Below are positions 35,232-45,345 of a stretch of DNA of 64,000 bases, one piece after another. The notes below the pieces were generated by a model, which searched no databases, was not told the DNA's origin, and saw only the letters and a list, made by a program, of their open reading frames with translations. Source of the DNA: UBA10649 sp965278965 (GTDB taxonomy: Bacteria; Actinomycetota; Actinomycetes; S36-B12); contig OZ257127.1 of assembly GCA_965278965.1 (NCBI GenBank), forward strand, positions 186,001 through 250,000, read 5' to 3'. Made by a program: the position numbers and the translations under genes. The stretch's first letter is position 1. Every line of letters starts with the position of its first letter.

Positions 35232-37324
35232 CCGAGCCCACCCCCACCCCCGACGAGGTCGTCACGCACGCCCGCGTCCGCGTGGTCGACCTCCCCGGCT
35301 CGGGCGGACGCCTGGCTCTCATCACGATCGACAACGACCGTGACCACACCCGGCCGACGACGTTCGGACCGGCGGGCCTGGCGTCGATCGACGCCGCCCT
35401 CGACGCCGTCGCCGCGATGGACGACCTCGCTGCGGTCGCCGTGACCGGCAAGCCGTTCATCTTCGCGGTCGGCGCGGACCTGTCCGCGATCGGCCTGGTG
35501 AACGACCGCGAGACGATCCGTGCGTTCGGCGAGCTCGGCCACGCCGTCCTGCGGCGCTTCGGCGAGCTGGACGTCCCGACCTTCGCGTTCGTGAACGGTG
35601 CGGCGATGGGAGGCGGCACCGAGCTCGCCCTGCACTGCACGTACCGGACGATGTCGACGGCCGCAGCCGCCATGTCGCTGCCGGAGGTCTTCCTCGGCCT
35701 CATCCCCGGGTGGGGCGGCGCCTGGCTGCTGCCGAACCTGATCGGGCCGGCCAACGCGCTCGAGGTGATCGTCGCCAACCCCCTGCAGACCAACAAGCAG
35801 CTGCGTCCGGCCGACGCGCTCCGCCTCGGCGTGGTCGACGTGCTGCTCGAGCCCGCCGACTTCCTGGAGGAGTCGATCCGTTGGGCCGCAGGCGTCCTCG
35901 ACGGCAGCATCGCCGTCGACCGGCCCGAGCCCGACCGCGCCAGCTGGGACGGGATCGTCGACTTCGCCCAGGCGATGCTCGATGACCGGCTGCACGGGGC
36001 GACCCCGGCGCCGTACCGCGCGCTCGACCTCGTGCGTGCTGCGCGGACCGCGACGCGGGACGAAGGGTTCGCGGCCGAGGACGAGGCGCTGGCCGACCTC
36101 GTCATGGGCGACGACCTGCGGGCCTCGCTCTACGCCTTCGACCTGGTGCAGAAGCGCGCGAAGCGGCCCGTCGGCGCACCCGACAAGGCGTTGGCCCGCA
36201 AGGTCACGAAGGTGGGCGTCGTCGGCGCCGGCCTGATGGCCAGCCAGCTCGCCCTGCTGTTCGCCAAGCGCCTGCAGGTCCCGGTCGTCATGACCGACCT
36301 CGACCAGGAGCGCGTCGACAAGGGAGTCGCGTACGTCCGGGCCGACCTCGAGGCGCAGGTAGCCAAGGGGCGCAGCACGCCGGACAAGGCGAACCGCCTG
36401 TCTGCGCTCGTCACCGGCACGACGGACAAGACGGAGTTCGCCGACGCCGACTTCGTGATCGAGGCCGTGTTCGAGGACCTCGACGTCAAGCGCGCCGTGT
36501 TCGCCGAGCTCGAGGGGATCATCACGCCGGAGTGCGTCCTGGCGACGAACACGTCGTCGCTGTCGGTGACCGACATGGCCGCCGGGCTCGCGCATCCCGA
36601 GCGGGTGGTCGGCTTCCACTTCTTCAACCCGGTCGCGATCATGCCGCTGCTGGAGATCGCCCGTGCTGACCAGACCGACGACGCAACGCTGGCCACGGCG
36701 TTCGCGGTCGGCAAGGCCCTGAAGAAGTCGTGCGTGCTGGTCAAGGATGCGCCCGCCTTCGTCGTGAACCGCCTGCTGACCCGCTACATGGGCGAGGTCA
36801 TCGCCGCGGTGGACGAGGGCACGCCGGTGGAGGTCGCGGACGCGGTCTCGCACTCCTTGGGTCTGCCGATGGGTCCGTTCGAGCTGCTGGGTCTGGTTGG
36901 GCCCGCCGTCGCGCTGCATGTCTCCGAGACCATGCACGCGGCCTTCCCGGACCGCTACCGCGTCTCGGCCAACCTTGCGCGCATCGTCGAGGCCGGCCGG
37001 ACGACGATCATGGTCAAGGGCGCCGACGGCAAGAAGACCATCGACCCCGAGGTCCTGGCGATGTTCGAGCAGGGCGACTCCCCCTCGACGGTCGAGCAGG
37101 TCCGCGACCGGCTGGGGCTCGCGCTGGCCGACGAGGCTCGCCGGATGCTGGACGAGGGTGTCGTCGCCGAGGCGCAGGACCTCGACCTGTGCATGGTGCT
37201 CGGCGCGGGCTGGCCGTTCTGGCTCGGCGGGCTGACCCCGTACCTGGACCGCACCGGCGCGTCGGTGGAGGCGACGGGACGTCGGTTCCTGCCGCTGGGC
37301 GTCGCGAGCGTGCCCGCCCGGTAG
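35228..37324 (+). CDS. fadB: FadB-like bifunctional enoyl-CoA hydratase / 3-hydroxyacyl-CoA dehydrogenase
   Basis: Multifunctional beta-oxidation enzyme of 698 residues. The N-terminal crotonase domain (about 1-200) has FAVGADLSAIG and GAAMGGGTELALHC with PEVFLGLIPGWGGAW. The dehydrogenase half begins near residue 323 with VGVVGAGLMASQLALLFA, and keeps ATNTSSLSVTDMA and GFHFFNPVAIMPLLEI. Starts at ATG within the fadA stop. With fadA it forms the complete lower beta-oxidation unit. Confidence 0.95.
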   Translation: MTEPTPTPDEVVTHARVRVVDLPGSGGRLALITIDNDRDHTRPTTFGPAGLASIDAALDAVAAMDDLAAVAVTGKPFIFAVGADLSAIGLVNDRETIRAFGELGHAVLRRFGELDVPTFAFVNGAAMGGGTELALHCTYRTMSTAAAAMSLPEVFLGLIPGWGGAWLLPNLIGPANALEVIVANPLQTNKQLRPADALRLGVVDVLLEPADFLEESIRWAAGVLDGSIAVDRPEPDRASWDGIVDFAQAMLDDRLHGATPAPYRALDLVRAARTATRDEGFAAEDEALADLVMGDDLRASLYAFDLVQKRAKRPVGAPDKALARKVTKVGVVGAGLMASQLALLFAKRLQVPVVMTDLDQERVDKGVAYVRADLEAQVAKGRSTPDKANRLSALVTGTTDKTEFADADFVIEAVFEDLDVKRAVFAELEGIITPECVLATNTSSLSVTDMAAGLAHPERVVGFHFFNPVAIMPLLEIARADQTDDATLATAFAVGKALKKSCVLVKDAPAFVVNRLLTRYMGEVIAAVDEGTPVEVADAVSHSLGLPMGPFELLGLVGPAVALHVSETMHAAFPDRYRVSANLARIVEAGRTTIMVKGADGKKTIDPEVLAMFEQGDSPSTVEQVRDRLGLALADEARRMLDEGVVAEAQDLDLCMVLGAGWPFWLGGLTPYLDRTGASVEATGRRFLPLGVASVPAR

Positions 37325-37356
37325 GTCGTCGCCCGTCGTCAGTCGTTGCGCGGTCG

Positions 37357-38112
37357 TCAGTCGTAGCGCCGCATGACCCGCACGTTGATGGCGAGCATGA
37401 TCCCAACGAAGCAGATCACGACCGCGAACCCCGGGGCGATCGCCGCCCAGTCGAGCGGACGCAGGATCAGCGCTCGCATCGACTCCATGACGTAGGTCAC
37501 GGGGTTGAAGGTGGCCGCCACCTCCATCGGGTCGGTCAGCAGGTCACGCGGCACGAAGTTCGGCGTGAGGAACAGCAGCGGGAAGAAGACCAGGCCGGCG
37601 GAGTTGGTCGCCGCCGCGCTGCGCGTCTTGAGCGCCACGAACTGCAGGAACGCCGCGTAGCCGGTCGCCCAGCCGGCGGCGAGCACCACGAGCAGGATCA
37701 CCCCGATGATCCCGCTCGCGATGGACACCCCGAACGGGATCGCCACCAGGACGATCACGACCGTCATCACGGCGATCTTCACCGGCTCGGAGATCAGCCG
37801 CCCGAGCGCGATCGACGTGCGGGAGACCGGCGTCGCGCGGATCTTGTCGAAGTAGCCGTTCTCCACCTCCTCGACCAGGTAGAGCGCGGCGGTCCCGAAC
37901 GACGCGGCGAGCAGGATCGTCGCCGGCAGCTGGAAGGCGGCATAGCTCTGGCCTTCGAGCCACGGCGTCGAGTCGCTGGGAAAGATCTTCGCTGCCTGGC
38001 CCACGTTCACGACCAGGAAGAACAGCGGGATCAGCAGGGTGGGCAGCAGCGCGTCGGGCGTGCGCAGCGTCTCGCGCAAGCCGCGGCCACCGAGGACCAT
38101 CAGCGCCTTCAT
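37357..38112 (-). CDS. DrrB-like ABC-2 permease
   Basis: Membrane subunit of 251 residues with six hydrophobic segments and the ABC-2 pattern ENGYFDKIRATPVSRTSIALGR, followed by FLTPNFVPRDLLTDPMEVAATFNPVTYV. This matches daunorubicin-resistance DrrB-type exporters. Start fixed by ATGA overlap with the ATPase gene upstream. Substrate not predictable. Confidence 0.9.
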   Translation of the reverse strand: MKALMVLGGRGLRETLRTPDALLPTLLIPLFFLVVNVGQAAKIFPSDSTPWLEGQSYAAFQLPATILLAASFGTAALYLVEEVENGYFDKIRATPVSRTSIALGRLISEPVKIAVMTVVIVLVAIPFGVSIASGIIGVILLVVLAAGWATGYAAFLQFVALKTRSAAATNSAGLVFFPLLFLTPNFVPRDLLTDPMEVAATFNPVTYVMESMRALILRPLDWAAIAPGFAVVICFVGIMLAINVRVMRRYD

Positions 38113-38912
38113 CCCCCCACCTCCCGAACCTCGCCCGCGCCGCGTTCTCGGCCGCGGCCCGTCACATCGAGGAAGACGTCGTCCAGAGTCGGCTCGGTGT
38201 CTCCACCGCGCTTGGCCCACAGGGCGGCCTTCAGCTCGGCCGGCGACCCCTCGCTGACGATCCGACCACCGTCGATGATCGCTAGCCGGCCGCACAGCTG
38301 GTCGGCCTCCTCCAGGTACTGGGTGGTGAGGAAGACGGTGACGCCGAGCGCGTTGATCCGCCGGACCTCCTCCCACACCACCAGCCGGCTGGCCGGGTCC
38401 AGTCCCGTCGTCGGCTCGTCGAGGAAGAGCACGTCCGGACGATGGACGAGGGCGCTGGCCAGATCCAGCCGGCGCTTCATCCCCCCGGAGTAGGTCTTCG
38501 TGCGCCGGTCGGCGGCGTCGGTCAGCTCGACCAGCTCCAGCAGCTCCTCCGCGCGAGCGGCCGCCTCGGTCTTCGACACCCCGAACAGCTGGGCCTGCAG
38601 AACGAGGAGCTCGCGACCGGACTGGCGGGGGTCCAGGCCCACGTCCTGCAACGCCACCCCGATGCGGCGGCGTACGCCGTCGGGGTCCGTGGCGACGTCG
38701 ACACCGGCGACCTGGGCCGAGCCGCCGGAGATGCTCGTCAGGGTCGTCAGCATCCGGACGGTCGTGGACTTGCCGGCGCCGTTGGGTCCGAGGAAGCCGA
38801 AGACCTCGCCGGGGTGGACCTGCAGGTCGACACCTTTCACGGCGTCAACCGTCGATCCCTTCTTGCCGTGGAACGTCTTGATCAGGCCCGAGGCCGTCAC
38901 CGCATCAGTCAT
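38109..38912 (-). CDS. DrrA-like ABC transporter ATPase
   Basis: ATPase of 267 residues, partner of the DrrB-like permease. Seen: Walker A GPNGAGKSTTVRML, Q-loop VALQDVGLDPRQSG, signature YSGGMKRRLDLASAL, Walker B VLFLDEPTTGLDPASR and FLTTQYLEEADQL with a glutamine in place of the usual switch histidine, as in DrrA-type ATPases. Probably exports a hydrophobic compound or lipid. Divergent from the nitronate monooxygenase-like gene. Confidence 0.92.
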   Translation of the reverse strand: MTDAVTASGLIKTFHGKKGSTVDAVKGVDLQVHPGEVFGFLGPNGAGKSTTVRMLTTLTSISGGSAQVAGVDVATDPDGVRRRIGVALQDVGLDPRQSGRELLVLQAQLFGVSKTEAAARAEELLELVELTDAADRRTKTYSGGMKRRLDLASALVHRPDVLFLDEPTTGLDPASRLVVWEEVRRINALGVTVFLTTQYLEEADQLCGRLAIIDGGRIVSEGSPAELKAALWAKRGGDTEPTLDDVFLDVTGRGRERGAGEVREVGG

Positions 38913-39127
38913 CCCGGCACGCTAGCGGGCAGGTCCGACAGCCGACCAGATCCTGGAGCGCGCGACTTCGACGGCCCCCTAGTGGCCAGGCGGCGGGCCA
39001 GGGGCTTGCGAGTCCGTGGGTTTGAGGACCTTCGACCCGCCAGGTGCGGCCGATCGGAGGGCTGCTCGTCGCGGCGGCCGACCTAGCGTTGTGTACGCGG
39101 GCCGTCGTCCGCCCGAGGAGGCTCCCC

Positions 39128-40549
39128 ATGAGAAGCGCTGAACACCTGCCGCCGCTGATCCAGGGTGGGATGGGGGCTGCGGTGTCCTCGTGGCGGCTGG
39201 CCCGGGCCGTCTCGCAGCGCGGCCAGCTCGGCGTCGTGTCCGGCGTCGCGCTGGACCTCATCCTCGCCCGGCGCCTGCAGGACGGCGACGCCGGCGGGCA
39301 TTGCCGTCGGGCGCTGGCTGCGTTCCCGGACCCGGGCATGGCCCGACGGGTCCTCGCCCGGCACCTGCGTCCCGGTGGGCGGGCTCCGGGCGCGCCGTAC
39401 GCCCCGATCGGCCAGCTCACTGTGCGCCCGACGCGGCGGGCGGCAGAGCTCGTCGTCCTCGGCGGTTTCGTCGAGACATGGCTAGCGAAGGAGGGCCACG
39501 ACGGTCTCGTCGGCATCAACTGCCTGGAGAAGATCCAGGTCTCGACGCCGGGGACCCTCCTCGGCGCGATGCTCGCCGGCGTCGACGTCGTCCTCATGGG
39601 GGCCGGAGTACCGAGGGAGATCCCCCGCACCCTCGACCTCCTCGCGGCCGGGGAGCCCCTGTCCTTCCCGATCGACGTCGACGGACTGCCGGGTGACCCG
39701 GTCACCCTCGACCTGGACCCGCGCGCCGTCGCGGGCGCGACGACGTTCCCCATCGAGCGGCCGGTCTTCCTCGCCGTCGTCTCGGCACACGTGCTCGCCG
39801 CGTTCCTGGCCCGGGACGACGGCATCCGTCCGGACGGCTTCGTCGTGGAGGCCTCGCCGGCCGGTGGGCACAACGCTCCCCCGCGGCGGCCCGTGGTCGA
39901 GGACGGCGAGGTCGTCTTCGGCCCGCGCGACGAGCCGGACCTCAGCCGGATCGCAGCGCTCGGGCTGCCGTTCTGGGTCGCCGGGGCGGCCGGCACGCCC
40001 GAGGCCCTGCGTGCCGCACAGGCCGAGGGCGCTCGTGGCGTGCAGGTCGGCACCGTGTTCGCGCTGTCGGCGGAGTCCGGGCTACGGGCGGACCTTCGGG
40101 CTGAGCTCCTGGACGGGATCCGGCGCGGTTCCCTGCGGGTGCGGACCGACCCGCTCGCCTCCCCCACCGGCTTCCCGTTCAAGGTCGCCGATGTCGCTGG
40201 AACCGTCGCGGACCCGGATGTGCGCGCGGAGCGAGACCGGCTCTGCGACCTGGGGTTCCTCCGGACGCCGTACCGACGGGCCGATCTGAGCGTGGGCTAC
40301 CGGTGCGCCGCCGAGCCCGAGGACGCGTTCGTGCGCAAGGGCGGCAGCGCGGAGAGCACGGCCGGACGTGCCTGCGTGTGCAACGGGCTGACGGCGGCGG
40401 TCGGGCTGGGGCAGACCCGCGCCGACGGCTACGTGGAGCCGCCGATCCTCACGCTCGGCTCCGACCTGGTGGGCGCGCGGCGGCTGCTGGAGATCTACCC
40501 GAGCGGCTGGTCGGCCGGCGACGTCGTGGACTGGCTCGTCCGCGCCTGA
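39128..40549 (+). CDS. Nitronate monooxygenase-like flavoprotein
   Basis: TIM-barrel protein of 473 residues of the 2-nitropropane dioxygenase/nitronate monooxygenase group. Seen: PPLIQGGMGAAVSSWRLARAVS, VEASPAGGHNAPP as the FMN-site loop, and GARGVQVGTVFALSAESGL. A C-terminal extension with cysteines (RACVCNGLTAAVGLGQTR) is present. ATG at 39128 has GAGGAG upstream; an in-frame start at 39044 is less likely. Its last 55 bases overlap the end of dxs on the other strand. Confidence 0.86.
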   Translation: MRSAEHLPPLIQGGMGAAVSSWRLARAVSQRGQLGVVSGVALDLILARRLQDGDAGGHCRRALAAFPDPGMARRVLARHLRPGGRAPGAPYAPIGQLTVRPTRRAAELVVLGGFVETWLAKEGHDGLVGINCLEKIQVSTPGTLLGAMLAGVDVVLMGAGVPREIPRTLDLLAAGEPLSFPIDVDGLPGDPVTLDLDPRAVAGATTFPIERPVFLAVVSAHVLAAFLARDDGIRPDGFVVEASPAGGHNAPPRRPVVEDGEVVFGPRDEPDLSRIAALGLPFWVAGAAGTPEALRAAQAEGARGVQVGTVFALSAESGLRADLRAELLDGIRRGSLRVRTDPLASPTGFPFKVADVAGTVADPDVRAERDRLCDLGFLRTPYRRADLSVGYRCAAEPEDAFVRKGGSAESTAGRACVCNGLTAAVGLGQTRADGYVEPPILTLGSDLVGARRLLEIYPSGWSAGDVVDWLVRA

Positions 40550-42462
40550 GCGGGGACCGCGGTCGGCTCTTCTGCGCCCGCTTCCGGGTCCGCGCACCGG
40601 GCCATCGTCTCGACGATCCCCCGGGAGATGTCCTGGGCGGTCAGGCCGCACTCCGCCAGGACCTCCCCGCGCTTGCCGTGCGCGAGGAACCGCTGCGGCA
40701 CCCCGACGACGCGTAGCGGCACGCTAACCTCGCGGTCGCGCAGCAGCGCACCGAGGGCGTCGCCGACGCCACCGACCCGCACGCCGTCCTCGACGCAGAC
40801 CACCAGCCGTGCGTTCGCCGCGAGGTCGGCCAGCCCGGCCGGCAGCGGCTTGACCCACCGCGGGTCGACGACGACCACGCCGATCCCCTGCGCCTTGAGC
40901 CGGTGCGCGACCTCGATGCCGAGGGCCGCGAACGCACCGACGGCGACGACCACGACGTCCGGACGACCGGACTCGGCGATGACGTCGCAGCCGTGCTCCT
41001 GGCGCAGCGCCGGGATCGCCGGTCCGAGAGCGCCCTTGGGGAAGCGGACGACCGTTGGGGCGTCGGCGACGGCGACCGCCTCCCGCAGCTCGGCCCGCAG
41101 CGTCGCCTCGTCGCGCGGGGCGGCGATCCGCAGGTCCGGCACGACCTGGAGCATCGCCAGGTCCCACATGCCGTTGTGGCTGGCGCCGTCGTCGCCGGTG
41201 ATGCCGGCGCGGTCCAGCACGAACGTCACGCCGGCGCGGTGGAGTGCGCAGTCCATGAGCACCTGGTCGAACGCCCGGTTCAGGAACGTCGCGTACACGG
41301 CGACGACGGGGTGCAGGCCGCCGTAGGCCATCGCGGCCGCGCTGGTCACCGCGTGCTGCTCGGCGATGCCGACGTCGTAGGTGCGCTCCGGGAACCGCTG
41401 GGCGAACCGGTCCAGGCCCGTCGGCCCGAGCATCGCCGCCGTGATCGCGACGACGTCGTCGCGCTCCTCGCCGATCGCGATCAGCTCGTCGGAGAACGCG
41501 CGGGTCCACGTCGGGCCGGCCGCCGTCACGGGCAGGCCGGTCTCGGGGTCGAAGATCGGGACGCCGTGGAAGTGGTCGGAGTCGTCGAGCTCGGCCGGGC
41601 GGTACCCGCGGCCCTTCTGGGTGATCGCGTGCACGATGACCGGGCCGGGGAACGCCCGGGCGCGTGACAGCGCGAACTCCATCTCCTGCTCGTCGTGCCC
41701 GTCGATCGGGCCGATGTACTTCAGGCCGAGGTCCTCGAACAGTCCCTGCGGGGCGACCATGTCCTTGACGCCCTTCTTGAACCCGTGCAGGGCGCCGTAG
41801 ATCGGGTCGCCGACGACCGGCGTGCGATGCAGGACGCGCTTTCCCCACTGCATGAAGCGCTCGTAGCCGCGCGTGGTCCGCAGGGTCGCCAGGTGGTGGG
41901 CCATGCCGCCGATGGTCGGCGAGTACGACCAGGCGTTGTCGTTGACGACTATGACGACGGGGCGGTCGGACGCCGCGATGTTGTTCAGGGCCTCCCAGGC
42001 CATCCCGCCGGTCAGTGCACCGTCGCCGATGACGGCGACGACGTGCTGGCGGTCCAGGATGCCGCGCCGCTCCCAGGCCTTCGCGAGGCCGTCGGCGTAG
42101 GACAGCGCCGTCGACGCGTGCGAGTTCTCGACGAGGTCGTGCGGGCTCTCGTCGCGGCTGGGGTAGCCGGACAAGCCGTCCTTCTGCTTGAGGGTGTCGA
42201 AGTCGCGGGCGCGGCCGGTGAGGATCTTGTGGACGTACGCCTGGTGGCCGGTGTCCCAGATGATCGTGTCGTCCGGTGACCGGAACACCCGGTGGAGGGC
42301 GATCGTCAGCTCGACGACGCCGAGGTTGGGGCCGAGGTGGCCACCGGTTGCGGAGACCTTCTCGACGAGGAACGAGCGGATCTCGGCGGCGAGCTCCGGC
42401 AGCTGCTCGGGGGGCAGAGCCCGGACGTCGCGCGGATCTCGGATCCGCTCTAGCAGGCTCAC
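40495..42462 (-). CDS. dxs: 1-Deoxy-D-xylulose-5-phosphate synthase
   Basis: Thiamine-diphosphate enzyme of 655 residues joining pyruvate and glyceraldehyde 3-phosphate, the first step of the MEP isoprenoid pathway. Seen: WDTGHQAYVHKILTGR, GDGALTGGMAWEALNN, YDVGIAEQHAVTSAAAMA with the catalytic glutamate, and DRAGITGDDGASHNG. The C-terminal 20 or so residues are a low-complexity tail (EEPTAVPAQARTSQSTT) that lies in the convergent overlap with the monooxygenase gene. Confidence 0.97.
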   Translation of the reverse strand: MSLLERIRDPRDVRALPPEQLPELAAEIRSFLVEKVSATGGHLGPNLGVVELTIALHRVFRSPDDTIIWDTGHQAYVHKILTGRARDFDTLKQKDGLSGYPSRDESPHDLVENSHASTALSYADGLAKAWERRGILDRQHVVAVIGDGALTGGMAWEALNNIAASDRPVVIVVNDNAWSYSPTIGGMAHHLATLRTTRGYERFMQWGKRVLHRTPVVGDPIYGALHGFKKGVKDMVAPQGLFEDLGLKYIGPIDGHDEQEMEFALSRARAFPGPVIVHAITQKGRGYRPAELDDSDHFHGVPIFDPETGLPVTAAGPTWTRAFSDELIAIGEERDDVVAITAAMLGPTGLDRFAQRFPERTYDVGIAEQHAVTSAAAMAYGGLHPVVAVYATFLNRAFDQVLMDCALHRAGVTFVLDRAGITGDDGASHNGMWDLAMLQVVPDLRIAAPRDEATLRAELREAVAVADAPTVVRFPKGALGPAIPALRQEHGCDVIAESGRPDVVVVAVGAFAALGIEVAHRLKAQGIGVVVVDPRWVKPLPAGLADLAANARLVVCVEDGVRVGGVGDALGALLRDREVSVPLRVVGVPQRFLAHGKRGEVLAECGLTAQDISRGIVETMARCADPEAGAEEPTAVPAQARTSQSTTSPADQPLG

Positions 42463-42493
42463 GAACCGATCCTAAATGATCGCCGCCCTCATT

Positions 42494-42584
42494 CCCGTTT
42501 CTCCCGCATTGCGGGACAGATGGTCATCGGTGTCCGTTTCGTCCCGCGCGTCCCACCGTTTCTCCCGTATTGCGGGAGAAACGG
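42494..42584. repeat. Cluster of GC hairpins after acnA, shared with 23630-23654
   Basis: First unit: TCCCGC-ATT-GCGGGA at 42502-42516 within 25 bases nearly identical to the element after gluQ. Second unit: a perfect 12-bp stem, 42556-42567 with 42573-42584 (CCGTTTCTCCCG and its complement), loop of 5. A degenerate copy (TCCGTTTCGTCCCGCGCG) lies between. Position downstream of acnA suggests termination; the repetition suggests a mobile or recombining motif. Confidence 0.65.
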
Positions 42585-42604
42585 AAGGGAGAGCGGCGAA
42601 CCGG

Positions 42605-45262
<2,658 letters not shown>

Positions 45263-45286
45263 CGGCGGTCTCCTTCGCGAGGGCGA

Positions 45287-45308
45287 GATATCTTGACGTC
45301 AAGATATC
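45287..45308. promoter_or_regulatory. 22-bp perfect palindrome, probable acnA operator
   Basis: The 22 bases are identical to their own complement: half-site GATATCTTGAC. A TACGAT box on the minus strand abuts its outer edge. The size and TTGACGTCAA core fit a MarR-family dimer. In Streptomyces the MarR-type TamR is reported to control aconitase, so a TamR-like regulator is the best guess. Confidence 0.75.
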
Positions 45309-45345
45309 GTAATCCCCACGTCACGCGACCGGCGGTCGGTTCGGG

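Noticed and set aside
45290..45300. TTGACG as a -35 element for acnA
   Set aside because: No acceptable -10 follows at 16-19 bases; the hexamer is part of the perfect palindrome, which explains it better.
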